Positions 1 to 13,698 of a stretch of 64,000 bases of DNA are shown here, in pieces. Made by a program: the position numbers and the translations under genes. The notes beneath the pieces are model-generated. The model was not told where the DNA came from, did not search any database, and was given only the letters and a program-made list of their open reading frames with translations. The stretch lies in NCBI GenBank assembly GCA_020634815.1, contig JACKBA010000010.1, positions 1 to 64,000 on the forward strand, written 5' to 3'. Position 1 is the stretch's first letter. Every line of letters begins with the position of its first letter. Source of the stretch: Caldilineaceae bacterium (GTDB lineage Bacteria > Chloroflexota > Anaerolineae > Caldilineales > Caldilineaceae).

Positions 1-2135
1 GCGTCCCCATCGTGTTGCAGATGACGACCACGCAGTGCGGGGCTGCCTGCCTGAGCATGGTGCTGCGCTTCCACGGCCGCGCGGCGTCGCTGACCGAAGT
101 CGCCGAAGCGATGGATCTGGGACGCAACGGCGCCAGCGCGCTGAGCATCGCCCAGTGCGGCCGCACCTTTGGCCTTCAGGTACGCGCCTTCACCGCAGAG
201 CCCGCGCACCTGGGTCAGGTGGCACTGCCGGCCATTTTGCACTGGAATTTCTCGCATTTCGTCGTGCTGGAGAGCTGCCACAAGGATGGCAGCGCCGTCA
301 TCGTCGACCCGGCAAGCGGCCGCCGCCCGGTTTCCGCCGCCGAGTTCGACCGCAGTTTCACCGGCGTCGTGCTGGCCCTGACGCCGGGCGCGACGTTTCA
401 ACGTGCCGGCCGGGCGCGCGGCACGGCTGCCTGGCAGCGCCAGGTGGAGCGCCTCATCATCGGCAGCGGCGCGTGGCGCACCGGGCTGAAAGCGCTGGCC
501 GCAACGCTGGCCGTGCAACTGCTCGCGCTGGTCGTGCCGCTGCTGACCGGCGCGCTCGTCGACCAGGTGCTGCCGCAGCGCCAGATCGCGCTCATCCCGC
601 TGCTGGCGGCCGGCGTTGCGGTCATCGTGGTTACGCAGATGATCGCAGGTTTCGCCCGTCGCCTCGCCCTGATTCGCCTGCAGGCGGATGTGGATGCCGG
701 TCTCATGCGCGGCTTTCTGGAGCATCTGCTCACACTACCCTACCGCTTTTTCCAGCAGCGCACCAGCGGCGATCTGCTCATGCGCCTGTCGAGCAATACC
801 ATGATGCGCGAGCTGCTCACCACGCAGACCATCGCCGCCATGATGGATGGCATCCTCGTGCTGGCCTTTCTGGCCGTGCTGCTGCTTCAGGCGCCGGCCT
901 TTGCCCTGGTGACGCTGGGCATCGGTCTGGCGCAGGTGTTGCTGCTCGTGGCCAGCACCGGTCGCATGCACGACCTGGCGCAGCGCCACCTTGCCACGCA
1001 GACTGAAACGCAGGCCTATCTCGTGGAGGCGCTGGCCGGGATCAACGTCGTCAAGGCGACGGGCGCCGAGGATCTGGTCTTGCAGCGCTGGGGCGGGCTG
1101 CATCAGCAGGCGCTGGCCGTTACCATCGACAAGCAGCGACTGGCCGCGCTCTTCGACACGCTGCTGAGCGGGTTGCAGGTAGCGACGCCGCTCGTGCTCT
1201 TGCTGATCGGCGCGCAACAGGTGTTGAACGGTACGCTGAGCCTGGGCATGATGCTGGCGCTCAACGCGCTGGCGGCCGGTTTCCTGGCGCCGCTGGCGGC
1301 GCTCGTCTCCAGCGGCCAGCAGTTGCAATCCATGGGCGCCCATCTGAACCGCATGTCCGATGTGCTGGAGGCCGTACCGGAAGCGCAGGGCGACGCAACG
1401 CCGCAACTCACGGGCGAAATCGAGCTGCGCGACGTCAGCTTCGGCTACGATCGCCACAGCGCGCCAGTGCTGCAAGATGTGAGCGTGACGATTGCGGCCG
1501 GCCAGAAGGTGGCCATCGTTGGGCGCTCGGGGTCGGGCAAGAGCACGCTGGCGCGCGTCCTGCTGGGGCTGCACGAGCCCGGCCAGGGCGCGGTGCTCTT
1601 CGACGGCACGCCGGCCGCGCACCTGGATCGCCGCGCGCTGCGCCGCCAGATCGGCGTCGTCACGCAGGAGGTGTTCCTGTTCAGCGGGTCGCTGCGCGAG
1701 AACATCGCCTTTGGCCAGGGCGATCTCCCCATCGACGACGTGCTGGAGGCGGCGCGGCTGGCCTGCATCGACCGCGACATTGCCCATATGCCCATGAACC
1801 TGGAGACGCTGGTGGCCGAGGGCGGCGCCGGGCTCTCCGGCGGCCAGCGTCAGCGGCTGGCGCTGGCACGTGCGCTGGCGCGCAAGCCGGCGCTCCTGCT
1901 GCTGGACGAGGCAACGAGCCATCTCGACACGGCGACCGAGCAGGCTATCGAGCACAACCTGCGCGCGATCGGCTGCACGCAGGTTGTCATCGCCCACCGC
2001 CTGAGCACGGTGCGCAACGCCGACCTCATCCTGGTCATGGACGAGGGGCGGGTTGTGGAACAGGGCACGCACGCCGAGTTGCTGACGCAACAGGGCATCT
2101 ACGCCCGGTTGATCGCCAGCCAGGCGATGGCGTGA
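1..2135 (+). CDS. C39 peptidase-containing ABC exporter, 5' truncated by window edge
   Basis: Bacteriocin/peptide exporter type: an inner-membrane ABC transporter whose N-terminal C39 cysteine peptidase trims leader peptides at a double-glycine site before export. The frame is open to the left edge, so the true start lies outside. Counting from position 12, the C39 triad reads Cys9 (QCGAAC), His82 and Asp99. Several membrane segments follow (about residues 155-430), then an ABC ATPase with Walker A GRSGSGKS (504-511), signature LSGGQ (608-612) and a DEATSHLD Walker B. No substrate peptide is visible downstream, where the next gene is convergent. Identity of the exported peptide is unknown. 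Confidence 0.9.
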   Translation, partial: VPIVLQMTTTQCGAACLSMVLRFHGRAASLTEVAEAMDLGRNGASALSIAQCGRTFGLQVRAFTAEPAHLGQVALPAILHWNFSHFVVLESCHKDGSAVIVDPASGRRPVSAAEFDRSFTGVVLALTPGATFQRAGRARGTAAWQRQVERLIIGSGAWRTGLKALAATLAVQLLALVVPLLTGALVDQVLPQRQIALIPLLAAGVAVIVVTQMIAGFARRLALIRLQADVDAGLMRGFLEHLLTLPYRFFQQRTSGDLLMRLSSNTMMRELLTTQTIAAMMDGILVLAFLAVLLLQAPAFALVTLGIGLAQVLLLVASTGRMHDLAQRHLATQTETQAYLVEALAGINVVKATGAEDLVLQRWGGLHQQALAVTIDKQRLAALFDTLLSGLQVATPLVLLLIGAQQVLNGTLSLGMMLALNALAAGFLAPLAALVSSGQQLQSMGAHLNRMSDVLEAVPEAQGDATPQLTGEIELRDVSFGYDRHSAPVLQDVSVTIAAGQKVAIVGRSGSGKSTLARVLLGLHEPGQGAVLFDGTPAAHLDRRALRRQIGVVTQEVFLFSGSLRENIAFGQGDLPIDDVLEAARLACIDRDIAHMPMNLETLVAEGGAGLSGGQRQRLALARALARKPALLLLDEATSHLDTATEQAIEHNLRAIGCTQVVIAHRLSTVRNADLILVMDEGRVVEQGTHAELLTQQGIYARLIASQAMA

Positions 2136-2144
2136 TGGACCGGC

Positions 2145-3428
2145 TCAGATGCTCTGGGCGAGCGTTCGCAGCGCGGCTTCCAACACCAGCACGGCGCGCC
2201 AGTAGTCGTCCAGCGGCACGTGCTCGTGCGGCGTGTGGTCGAGGCTGCTGTCGCCCGGCCCGTAGGCGACGATGGGACAGCCCCACGCCGGCCCGACGAC
2301 GTTCATGTCGCTGGTGCCGGTTTTGAGCACGAAGCCAAGTTTCTCCGTCGGCGCCACTTCCTTGAGCGCGGCCAGAAAGCTGCGCACAAGCGGGTTGCTG
2401 CGGTCGCCGCGCCAGGCCGGCTCGTAGGAACTGAAGCGCAGGGTGATGGTGGTGAGCGGGCCGCGGGTGGTGGCTTCGGTGGGGAATTCGGGGACTATAG
2501 AGATTGGGAGATTGGGGGATTGGAGATTGGAGATTGGGGGGTGCTGGGCGTTTGCCGCCTCTGCGGCTTCCCCCTCTCCCTCTTTCCCATTCTCTCCCTC
2601 AGCCTGTCCCGTTCGCTCAGCCGCCCACGCGTACATCTCCGCGGCAAAGCGATCGGCGTCGAAGTCCAGCGGCAGGCGGATGCCCGCACCGGCGACGGCG
2701 TGGTCATGCATGGCGTCGTCGCTGAAGGTGGCCAGGCGGCGCAGGCTGGGCAGCAGTTGATCAAAGGCCTTCTCGCGTCCCGCGTTGAATTGTGCCACGT
2801 AGTCGCTCAGCCAGTTCCAGAAATCGACGGCGACGGTGGCAACGCCGGCATCCGGCCCCGCCGTGTGCGCCATGGGTTGTGAGGCTTCCATCTCCACCAG
2901 CAGGCGCCCCTTGTAGCCCAGCGTGACGCGCGTCCAGTGGCTCGGCTCGCCGATGATGCAGGCGACGGGCTGCGGCTCCTGCACGCCGTCGAAGCGGTCG
3001 CGGATAAAGCGAGCGCCCTTGCTGCTGGCAGCCTCCTCCTCCACCGCGCCGACTACCACCAGCCGCACCTTGTTTTCATGCGCCCACGCGCTGCCGACGC
3101 GCGCCACCGACGCGGCAAAGGTCGCCAGCGGCCCTTTGGCATCGACGCTGCCGCGGCCGTACAGAACGTCGCCGCCCGGCGCCGGCTCGATGCGCACAGG
3201 GATGTTGCCCGGCACCGTGTCGATGTGGCCGAGCAGGATCACGGTACGCGCGGCGTCCGCCGGCCCCATCTCGCCGACGGCGTTGCCGGCCGCGTCCACA
3301 AAGGCGCGGTCATAGCCGGCATCCAGCATCTGCTGCGCCAGCCATGTGCTGGCCTCCTGCTCGTGATGGGACAGCGAGGGAATCGCCACCAGCCCGCGTA
3401 GCACTTCAACTGCTTCCTCTCGATTCAT
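2145..3428 (-). CDS. lysK: [LysW]-lysine hydrolase (M20 metallopeptidase)
   Basis: Last step of LysW-dependent lysine synthesis: releases lysine from the gamma-carboxyl of the C-terminal Glu of LysW. M20-family metal ligands are visible: GHIDTVPG, GRGSVDAKG, the EEE catalytic pair and a late DHTPHEH. The start at 3428 is chosen for MNREEAVEVL because GAGGAAGCAAGG precedes it; a longer frame upstream runs into repeat DNA. About residues 272-312 are a low-complexity insertion (QSPNLPIS type) encoded by GGAGATT heptamer repeat DNA at about 2490-2612; the flanking M20 sequence continues normally. It could also act on LysW-ornithine, but the homocitrate-pathway neighbours favour lysine. Confidence 0.9.
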   Translation of the reverse strand: MNREEAVEVLRGLVAIPSLSHHEQEASTWLAQQMLDAGYDRAFVDAAGNAVGEMGPADAARTVILLGHIDTVPGNIPVRIEPAPGGDVLYGRGSVDAKGPLATFAASVARVGSAWAHENKVRLVVVGAVEEEAASSKGARFIRDRFDGVQEPQPVACIIGEPSHWTRVTLGYKGRLLVEMEASQPMAHTAGPDAGVATVAVDFWNWLSDYVAQFNAGREKAFDQLLPSLRRLATFSDDAMHDHAVAGAGIRLPLDFDADRFAAEMYAWAAERTGQAEGENGKEGEGEAAEAANAQHPPISNLQSPNLPISIVPEFPTEATTRGPLTTITLRFSSYEPAWRGDRSNPLVRSFLAALKEVAPTEKLGFVLKTGTSDMNVVGPAWGCPIVAYGPGDSSLDHTPHEHVPLDDYWRAVLVLEAALRTLAQSI

Positions 3429-3475
3429 CCTTGCTTCCTCGACAGAGTCGGCTTGTTCGAAAAGCCGCATACCAT

Positions 3476-3579
3476 AGACCACGGATTAGACAGATTCGGC
3501 GGATTAGACGGATAACTCCAGACGAAGGCACATTTAATCCGCGTTGATCCGCCTAATCCGCACAATCCGCGGTCTATTC
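3476..3579. repeat. Inverted repeat, GCGGATT family
   Basis: Left arm has repeated ACGGATTAGAC / GGCGGATTAGACGGAT, right arm has repeated AATCCGC units ending CCGCGGTCTATT. It fills the spacer between lysJ and lysK and could form a hairpin in the lysJ-lysK transcript. Related copies or half-copies occur at 31831-32099, 39130-39160, 41957-41998, 45062-45098, 48605-48640, 48841-48880 and 53261-53297. Confidence 0.75.
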
Positions 3580-3601
3580 TTCCTTTGGTGTGAAGTCGCT
3601 T

Positions 3602-4792
<1,191 letters not shown>

Positions 4793-4851
4793 CGCTTACT
4801 CGTTTTCTTGTCCAGAAGCCGAGCTGGGGCTCGGCGTTCCCGGAGAGCGCA

Positions 4852-6294
4852 TCAGTATGACCGGCCAAAGATGGCAACCTTGGTGGCGGGCTTGCCGGTG
4901 TAGAAACAGGTTCCGCTGTCGCCGGGCTGCTCGAGTGGAATGCAGCGCACCGTCGCCTTGGTCTCCGTCTGGATGCGCTCTTCGTCGACGCGGTCGCCGG
5001 CCCACCAGCCACGCGCAAAACCGGTGTCGATGGCATCCTTCAGTTGGTCGTAGCTCGTCACATCGGTGGTATGTTCGTCGCGGAAGCGTGTCGCCTTTTC
5101 CAGCAGGTTCGCCTGAATCTCCGCCAGCAGCTCCGCGATGCGCTGTGCCAGCCCAGCCCGTGGCATGATCTGCTTACCTTCCCTGCCGGGGATGTCGCGA
5201 CGTCCAACCATCACCGTACCGTTTTGCAGGTCGCGCGGCCCGATCTCGATGCGTACGGGCACGCCCTTCAACTCCCATTCGTTGAACTTGAAGCCAGGCG
5301 TGAGATTGTCGCGGTCATCCAGCTTGACGCGCAGGTTGTGTGCGGCCAATTCCTGCTTGATGGCCGCGGCCGCTTCGACAACGGCAGGGCGCTCAGCGTC
5401 GCCCTTGTAGATCGGCACGATAACAACCTGGATCGGCGCCAGCTTGGGCGGGAGGACAAGGCCCTTGTCGTCGCCGTGCGTCATGATCATCGCGCCGACG
5501 AAGCGCGTGCTCAGACCCCACGAAGTGGTGAAACAATGCTGCTGCTCGTTGTTGGGGTCGAGGAACTTGATGTCGAATGCCCGTGCAAAGTTCTGTCCCA
5601 TGTAGTGCGAGGTGCCCGACTGCAACGCCTTGCCGTCGCCCATCATCGCCTCGATCGTGAGCGTCATCTGCGCGCCGGCGAAGCGTTCCTTCTCCGACTT
5701 CTCGCCGCGGATGACCGGGATGGCGGCGTCGTTGATGGCAAAATCGGCATAGACGTCGAGCATGCGCCGCGTCTCCTCGATCGCCTCGTCGCTGGTGGCG
5801 TGGGCGGTGTGCCCTTCCTGCCAGTAAAACTCCAGCGTGCGCAGGAAGAGCTTGGTGCGCATCTCCCAGCGGATGACGCTGTTCCACAGGTTGATCAAGA
5901 TCGGCAGGTCGCGATAACTCTGGATCCAGCGCGCGTAGGTGTGGCCGATGATCGTCTCCGAGGTCGGGCGGATGGCCAGCGGCTCGGCCAGCGTCTCGCC
6001 GCCGCCGTGCGTGACGACGGCCAACTCCGGCGCAAAGCCCTCGACGTGGCTGGCTTCCTTTTCGAAAAAACTCATGGGGATGAGCATGGGAAAGCCGGCG
6101 TTCTCGTGGCCGGTCTCCTTGAAGCGCCGGTCCAGCGCCTGCTGGACATTTTCCCACAGCGCCCAGCCATAGGGGCGTACGATCATCGTCCCACGCACGG
6201 GGCCGTAGTCGGCCATCTCGGCGCGCAAGACGAGCGAGTTATACCATTCGTTGAAGTCTTCGGCGCGCGATGTCAGCGCCTGTTCATTTGCCAC
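4852..6294 (-). CDS. proS: Prolyl-tRNA synthetase (archaeal/eukaryotic-like type)
   Basis: Charges tRNA-Pro with proline in the cytoplasm. At 480 residues, without the large bacterial insertion domain, and ending in a FGRSY tail, it belongs to the short archaeal-type ProRS. Class II motifs are seen in RPYGWALWENVQ, the RPTSE motif 2 region and WQEGHTAHAT. GTG start at 6294 follows AAGGA. It sits inside the lysine cluster but has no pathway link to it; co-transcription is likely only through tight same-strand spacing. Confidence 0.93.
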   Translation of the reverse strand: MANEQALTSRAEDFNEWYNSLVLRAEMADYGPVRGTMIVRPYGWALWENVQQALDRRFKETGHENAGFPMLIPMSFFEKEASHVEGFAPELAVVTHGGGETLAEPLAIRPTSETIIGHTYARWIQSYRDLPILINLWNSVIRWEMRTKLFLRTLEFYWQEGHTAHATSDEAIEETRRMLDVYADFAINDAAIPVIRGEKSEKERFAGAQMTLTIEAMMGDGKALQSGTSHYMGQNFARAFDIKFLDPNNEQQHCFTTSWGLSTRFVGAMIMTHGDDKGLVLPPKLAPIQVVIVPIYKGDAERPAVVEAAAAIKQELAAHNLRVKLDDRDNLTPGFKFNEWELKGVPVRIEIGPRDLQNGTVMVGRRDIPGREGKQIMPRAGLAQRIAELLAEIQANLLEKATRFRDEHTTDVTSYDQLKDAIDTGFARGWWAGDRVDEERIQTETKATVRCIPLEQPGDSGTCFYTGKPATKVAIFGRSY

Positions 6295-6349
6295 TTTGAA
6301 TCGTTCCTTTCAGGACGTCACCAGGCTACAAGGGTGCATGTCGGGATAC

Positions 6350-7288
6350 TTAGGCGTCCGGATCCGGATTCCACCAGCACGGCCCCTTCTCCCGGCGCGC
6401 CTCAACCGCACGCACGCGGATGTCTGACATCGCCGCTGCGGAGAGCGGCCGGAATGAGTGCGCGGCGGCAAACGCCTGATCCTGCTCGTTGGGGAAGCTG
6501 AGCCCCAGCAGCGCCACGTCGGGGTCGAGCGTCAGCGTGTAGTGCAGGCACTCGTTCACCGTCAGGCGCGGCAGTACGGCCACGGCATCGTCGACGCCGC
6601 CGGAGGAGAGCTTGCCGCGCGGGCGGAGCTGGAGCGGCTGGTTGTAGCCCGCAGTGTCGCCCAGCAGTTTGCCCGCACCAAAGGTCTTGAAGCAGATGGT
6701 GCCGACGCCGCGCGCCTTGGCCAGCGGCAGGATCTCGGTGATGTAGCGCTCGTCTACAAAAGGCCCGATCGGAAACATGGCGATGTCGCACAGGCCGGCG
6801 TCGATGGCAGCTTTGAGCACCGCGGGGTTGTGCGACGAGATGCCGCCGAAGCGCGTCTTGCCCGCCTTGATGCAGCCGGCAAGCTGGTCGAAGCCGCCGC
6901 CGGGCGCGGCCAGTTGCTCGAAGATCGCCATGTCCGACAGGCCGTGGAAGACAAAGGCGTCGGTGTGGTCGAGTTGGAGCCGGCGCAGCGACGCCTCGAT
7001 CTGTGGCGCGACGGGGTCGAGCAGGTCGTCGATCTTGGAGACAATGAAAAGATCGTCGCGCACGCCCTTGACGGCCTCGCCCACGATCTGTTCGGAGTAG
7101 CCGTCTTCGTAGCCGGGCGCGGTGTCGACCACATTCAGCCCGGCGTCGATGGCACGGCGCAGCGTGGCGACGCATGTCTCCAGCGGCAGGCTGCGGTCGG
7201 CCAGGTCGCCGATGCCGAGCACGCTGGCGACGAAGCCGGTGCGGCCGAGTTCGCGGCGCGGAGAGAAATGTGGTGTCTGCTCGGTCAT
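6350..7288 (-). CDS. Aldo/keto reductase family protein
   Basis: NAD(P)H-dependent oxidoreductase of the AKR superfamily, about 312 residues. Recognisable features are RRELGRTGFVASVLGIG at the N-terminus, the NVVDTAPGYEDGYSE segment carrying the catalytic Asp/Tyr, and VSKIDD where AKRs have the catalytic Lys. The start is placed at MTEQTPHFS (7288), two bases after the toxin stop codon, giving a compact unit with the RelE-type pair. The substrate cannot be told from sequence; NADP sugar or aldehyde reduction is the usual role. Confidence 0.85.
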   Translation of the reverse strand: MTEQTPHFSPRRELGRTGFVASVLGIGDLADRSLPLETCVATLRRAIDAGLNVVDTAPGYEDGYSEQIVGEAVKGVRDDLFIVSKIDDLLDPVAPQIEASLRRLQLDHTDAFVFHGLSDMAIFEQLAAPGGGFDQLAGCIKAGKTRFGGISSHNPAVLKAAIDAGLCDIAMFPIGPFVDERYITEILPLAKARGVGTICFKTFGAGKLLGDTAGYNQPLQLRPRGKLSSGGVDDAVAVLPRLTVNECLHYTLTLDPDVALLGLSFPNEQDQAFAAAHSFRPLSAAAMSDIRVRAVEARREKGPCWWNPDPDA

Positions 7289-7289
7289 G

Positions 7290-7532
7290 TCACTCTTCGA
7301 TGTCGAGAATTCGGATCGCATGTTGTTCGTCCAGGATTTCAAACCAGATTGTCACATCTCCAGCAACCGTGATTCCATAGACACTGGGATCGAGCGAATT
7401 GGCTCGATACTCCAATAAGTCTGGATCGTCTCGCAACGTTTCGATGACTGCCCAGATTTGTCTGACGATGCGGCGGTCAAGCAGACGAAGCGCGGTTGTC
7501 GCGATCGGGGAAAAGTAAAGCGTCCGTTTCAC
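7290..7532 (-). CDS. RelE/ParE-family toxin
   Basis: An 80-residue protein with RelE/ParE-like layout: N-terminal helix (ATTALRLLDRRIVRQIWAVIETLRDDP) and C-terminal strands ending in IWFEILDEQHAIRILDIEE. RelE-type toxins cleave mRNA on the ribosome, ParE-type inhibit gyrase; the sequence does not decide which. It overlaps the antitoxin gene by 4 bases (ATGA), the standard toxin-antitoxin coupling, and is followed within 2 bases by the aldo/keto reductase gene, which is therefore probably co-transcribed. Confidence 0.8.
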   Translation of the reverse strand: MKRTLYFSPIATTALRLLDRRIVRQIWAVIETLRDDPDLLEYRANSLDPSVYGITVAGDVTIWFEILDEQHAIRILDIEE

Positions 7533-7810
7533 GGGAGCAGGCCGTCCGCTTCGAGCATGGCCTGTACTTGCTCAAATGTATAGGCATTGCCTGCATCGAG
7601 ATCGCGCCGCGCGCGTTCGATGCGCGCCTGCCGCCGATAGGCTTTCACATCTTCGATGAGCTGATTCCACTCATCGGGATGCACAAGAACTCCAGCGCCA
7701 TGTCCCTGGCGTGTCAGAAGAACTGGCGCCTCTTTCAAGTCCTCAAAAATCTCTGGCTGACGCGTTCGTAGATCCGTGACGGGCACGGTCTTCATGGCTG
7801 GATAGCTCAT
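7529..7810 (-). CDS. Phd/YefM-type antitoxin
   Basis: A 93-residue antitoxin: KTVPVTDLRTRQPEIFEDLKEAPVLLTRQGHGAGVL is the Phd/YefM DNA-binding fold (split here: KTVPVTDLRTRQ, then PVLLTRQGHGAGVLV), followed by a charged toxin-binding C-terminus. Start ATG 7810 is preferred over the more distal in-frame starts because AAGGA lies 9 bases upstream. It neutralises the adjacent RelE-type toxin and probably represses its own promoter through the palindrome at 7879-7894. Confidence 0.82.
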   Translation of the reverse strand: MSYPAMKTVPVTDLRTRQPEIFEDLKEAPVLLTRQGHGAGVLVHPDEWNQLIEDVKAYRRQARIERARRDLDAGNAYTFEQVQAMLEADGLLP

Positions 7811-7878
7811 CGGAATTTGTCCTTGCTCCAAAGGTATCAGTCGTCTCAACAAGTCGAACCCCTTGCGCGACATCACAA

Positions 7879-7908
7879 TGACATTATAATGTCACGCCAG
7901 CCATTCGG

Positions 7909-7912
<4 letters not shown>
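7879..7912 (-). promoter_or_regulatory. Toxin-antitoxin promoter with palindromic operator
   Basis: Minus-strand TTGACC (7912-7907), 18-bp spacer and a perfect TATAAT (7888-7883). The -10 lies inside the perfect 16-bp palindrome TGACATTATAATGTCA (7879-7894), the expected layout for antitoxin autorepression. The -35 overlaps the lysZ stop codon, so the pair has its own promoter inside the lysine cluster. Confidence 0.75.
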
Positions 7913-8712
<800 letters not shown>

Positions 8713-8783
8713 GAAACGTGCTCCAACCCCTTGTCTATTGATTCAGAAGTTTGTCGACTTCGAACTTGACTTCCAGCCAGGCA

Positions 8784-9086
8784 TCAATCAGCCCAAGTCG
8801 TTTCCCATCGCCTCTTCTGCCGTTCGTATTCCAACAGTCCCGTCCGCACGATGCGATATGCCTCCGCTTCACTCAATTCTGGCTCCCGTTGACGCAGCCG
8901 ATAGACAGCCACGCGCTCGACGTCCGCGATCATCGACGCTGCCATCTGCACGCGTTGCGCCGGCGTCATCCGGCGCAAGATATCCATCTGTGCCAGGTCG
9001 ATCTCCGCCACGGCGCCGGCGATTTCGCGCCGCATCTGCTCGGTCACGACCAACGGTGTTCTGCGGTGGTAGCTTGGATTCTCCAT
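8784..9086 (-). CDS. Small charged helical protein of unknown function
   Basis: About 100 residues, predicted mostly helical, rich in Arg and Glu (DLAQMDILRRMTPAQRVQMA; LSEAEAYRIVRTGLLEYE). I do not assign a function. Similar-looking short proteins with an 'RMTPAQR...' core are common hypothetical proteins in Chloroflexota and cyanobacteria, sometimes beside nucleotidyltransferase-like genes (recollection, not shown here). Start could be ATG 9086 or GTG 9092. It lies between lysZ and the DUF6398-like gene on the same strand. Confidence 0.6.
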   Translation of the reverse strand: MENPSYHRRTPLVVTEQMRREIAGAVAEIDLAQMDILRRMTPAQRVQMAASMIADVERVAVYRLRQREPELSEAEAYRIVRTGLLEYERQKRRWETTWAD

Positions 9087-9108
9087 AGTCACATCTTTGT
9101 CCAGACGA

Positions 9109-9630
9109 TCACTCGTCGCGCGGTGCAGGGAGGTAGGGAATCAACCCTTTGGCAAACGCCGCTTCCTGAATGTGACGCGGGGCATTGCGCGCATCCATGA
9201 CGAATCCGTTGAAGGAAATCATCCAAGCCATCGGGTTACTATCTATGCGGCTCGGGATTGTCCAGTCCGGATCCATCAGCCCCACCTTGAGTGTATCGCG
9301 GATCGCCTTCGACTTGTTGCCGATTGTGCTCTTGCTCAGGCCGAAATGGCTGGCGAGCGTGTCAAAGGTGATGTGTGGCGTCAGTGACTTATCGAAAGCG
9401 AAATTCACAGTGCCAACGGCATGAACAATCCCGGCTGCCCAGGTCGGCATCTTGCCGCTCAAGAGCGGCGAGGGGCGTTTGCGCGCCAATGTCGCCGTCA
9501 TCGACCGGCAGACCTGGGCGTACTCTTCGTTCAGGTGTTCGGCGCAGAAGGCATCGGTCAATGCGGCGATGGCCTCATACGTTTCCTTCATTGCGTTTGG
9601 AACCGACTCACTTCTCGTGGACGATTGCAT
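9109..9630 (-). CDS. DUF6398-like protein
   Basis: A 173-residue protein resembling DUF6398 proteins (family recall). Its centre, WAAGIVHAVGTVNFAFDK followed by TFDTLASHFGLSKSTIGNKS, reads like a cyclin-fold/helix-turn-helix core, suggesting nucleic-acid binding, but no function is established. Start 9630 is chosen over a longer frame because AAGGAGAGGG precedes this ATG. It sits between lysY and lysZ, an accessory insertion in the lysine cluster. Confidence 0.65.
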   Translation of the reverse strand: MQSSTRSESVPNAMKETYEAIAALTDAFCAEHLNEEYAQVCRSMTATLARKRPSPLLSGKMPTWAAGIVHAVGTVNFAFDKSLTPHITFDTLASHFGLSKSTIGNKSKAIRDTLKVGLMDPDWTIPSRIDSNPMAWMISFNGFVMDARNAPRHIQEAAFAKGLIPYLPAPRDE

Positions 9631-9774
9631 AGATTCCCTCTCCTTCGACTCGAATTCTACCGCTCGTTTGCATCGGCGCGCCAGGAACTCATCGAATAAT
9701 GGTTCAGAGCCCGTTGTGGCGCAATTTACTGTCGTACGGTTACCAGGAAACAATGACCGACTCTGCCAAACCAC

Positions 9775-10836
<1,062 letters not shown>

Positions 10837-10877
10837 CGATTCGACTCTCAACTTTGGGTAATGTTCAGAAGCGTCAG

Positions 10878-11920
10878 TCACTGCCAAGAGCGGCTGTCAC
10901 TTGAGGCATCTTTTGTCAGTGCCTCGTGCAGCGCCGCCACACTGCGGGCAAGGAACGCCTGGGCAACGGACGCGTCGGGCTGGAGTTGCTCGAACGCGTG
11001 GTATGCGCCCGTGACCACGTAGAATTCGCAGGGCACACCAGCTTCGCGCAGGCGCTGCGCGTACGCTGCATTCTCCGGATAGAACAAATCCAGGTCGCCG
11101 ACGCCGATCCACGCCGGCGGCAGGCCCGCCAGGTTCTGACGACGCGCAGGCGCCGCGTACTCAGGCGCATCCTCCAAGACCGGCTCGCGCCCCAGATACG
11201 CCGACCATCCCAACCGGTTCGAGGCCGGCGTCCACACGAACTCGCCGCGGCCCGCGTGCTCCGCCTGGAGCGTCGTGCGATCATCGAGCATTGGGTAGAG
11301 CAGCAATTGGAAGCGAGGCGTCACCTCGCCGCGATCGTGTGCGAGGTGTGCAAGCGCCGCAGCCAGCCCGCCGCCGGCGCTCTCCCCGGCAATCGCAATG
11401 CGCGCCGGATCGACGCCGAGCGCATCGGCCTGCGCATGGATCCAGCGCAGCGCGGCGTAGCAATCCTCCAGCGGCCCGGGGAAGGGCGTATCCGGCGCCA
11501 GGCGATAGTCCACGCTCACGACGACGATACCCAACTCACGTACATAGCGAGCGCATGCGGCATGAAACATCTGCGCGGCGCCGATAATGTAGCCGCCGCC
11601 GTGGATGAAGAGCAGCGCAGCGGCCGGCTTCGGCTGTGTGTGGGGGCGATACACATAGACGGGAACCTCCGGCGCCCCGGGCGGGCCGGGCACGCGATGC
11701 GATTCGACAAACACATCCGCCGGCGTGGGGAAATCCACAGGCAGGTGCCGGATGAGCTGCACGAGCGTGGGCGTGAACGCCGGCTGGCGCACGCGCAACA
11801 GCGGCGAGCGCAGTTCAGGGTGGAGCCGGGTGTAGGAAGTTGCACGCTTGGTGCGCACCCATGCCCCTGCTGCGGCCAACGCCGTCAGTGCGATTCCCCA
11901 GCGGATGACTTTGCGGGTGT

Positions 11921-11924
<4 letters not shown>
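10878..11924 (-). CDS. Alpha/beta hydrolase, hormone-sensitive-lipase-like esterase
   Basis: Esterase/acetylhydrolase of the HSL group: oxyanion motif HGGGYIIG, nucleophile GESAGGG, catalytic Asp in IGVGDLDLFYPEN and His in GAYHAFEQL. An N-terminal hydrophobic segment (VIRWGIALTALAAAGAWV) suggests membrane anchoring. Start is taken as TTG 11924, whose TTGA overlaps the stop of the upstream sugar-kinase gene with GAAGG ahead of it; the longer open frame overlaps the kinase extensively and looks spurious. Translational coupling to the kinase is inferred. Substrate unknown. Confidence 0.85.
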
Positions 11925-13522
<1,598 letters not shown>

Positions 13523-13598
13523 CTTGGCGCTCCTATTTGTTCAATCGAAGAACGGTTTGATTTTGTTTCTGAGATCGTGGAGCACGGGGTATGGCTAC

Positions 13599-13628
13599 AA
13601 GATACACGATACCGGCGGCATTGCTCAA
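13599..13628 (-). promoter_or_regulatory. Possible sigma70 promoter for the sugar-kinase unit
   Basis: Minus-strand TTGAGC (13628-13623), 18-bp spacer, TATCTT (13604-13599), about 75 bp upstream of the FGGY kinase start. Moderate match only. Confidence 0.35.
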
Positions 13629-13640
13629 CTCTCGACGTTC

Positions 13641-13674
13641 ACCTTCCGGGAAGCTCCCAAGCTTCCCGGAAGGT
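13641..13674. terminator. Perfect 15-bp-arm hairpin after lysX
   Basis: Arms ACCTTCCGGGAAGCT (13641-13655) and its exact complement (13660-13674) around a CCCA loop, 25 bp downstream of the lysX stop. No T-run follows on either strand, so it may be a processing or stabilising hairpin, or a dispersed palindrome, rather than a classical terminator. Confidence 0.5.
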
Positions 13675-13698
13675 TGCGAGCGCGAAGGCTACAGCTTG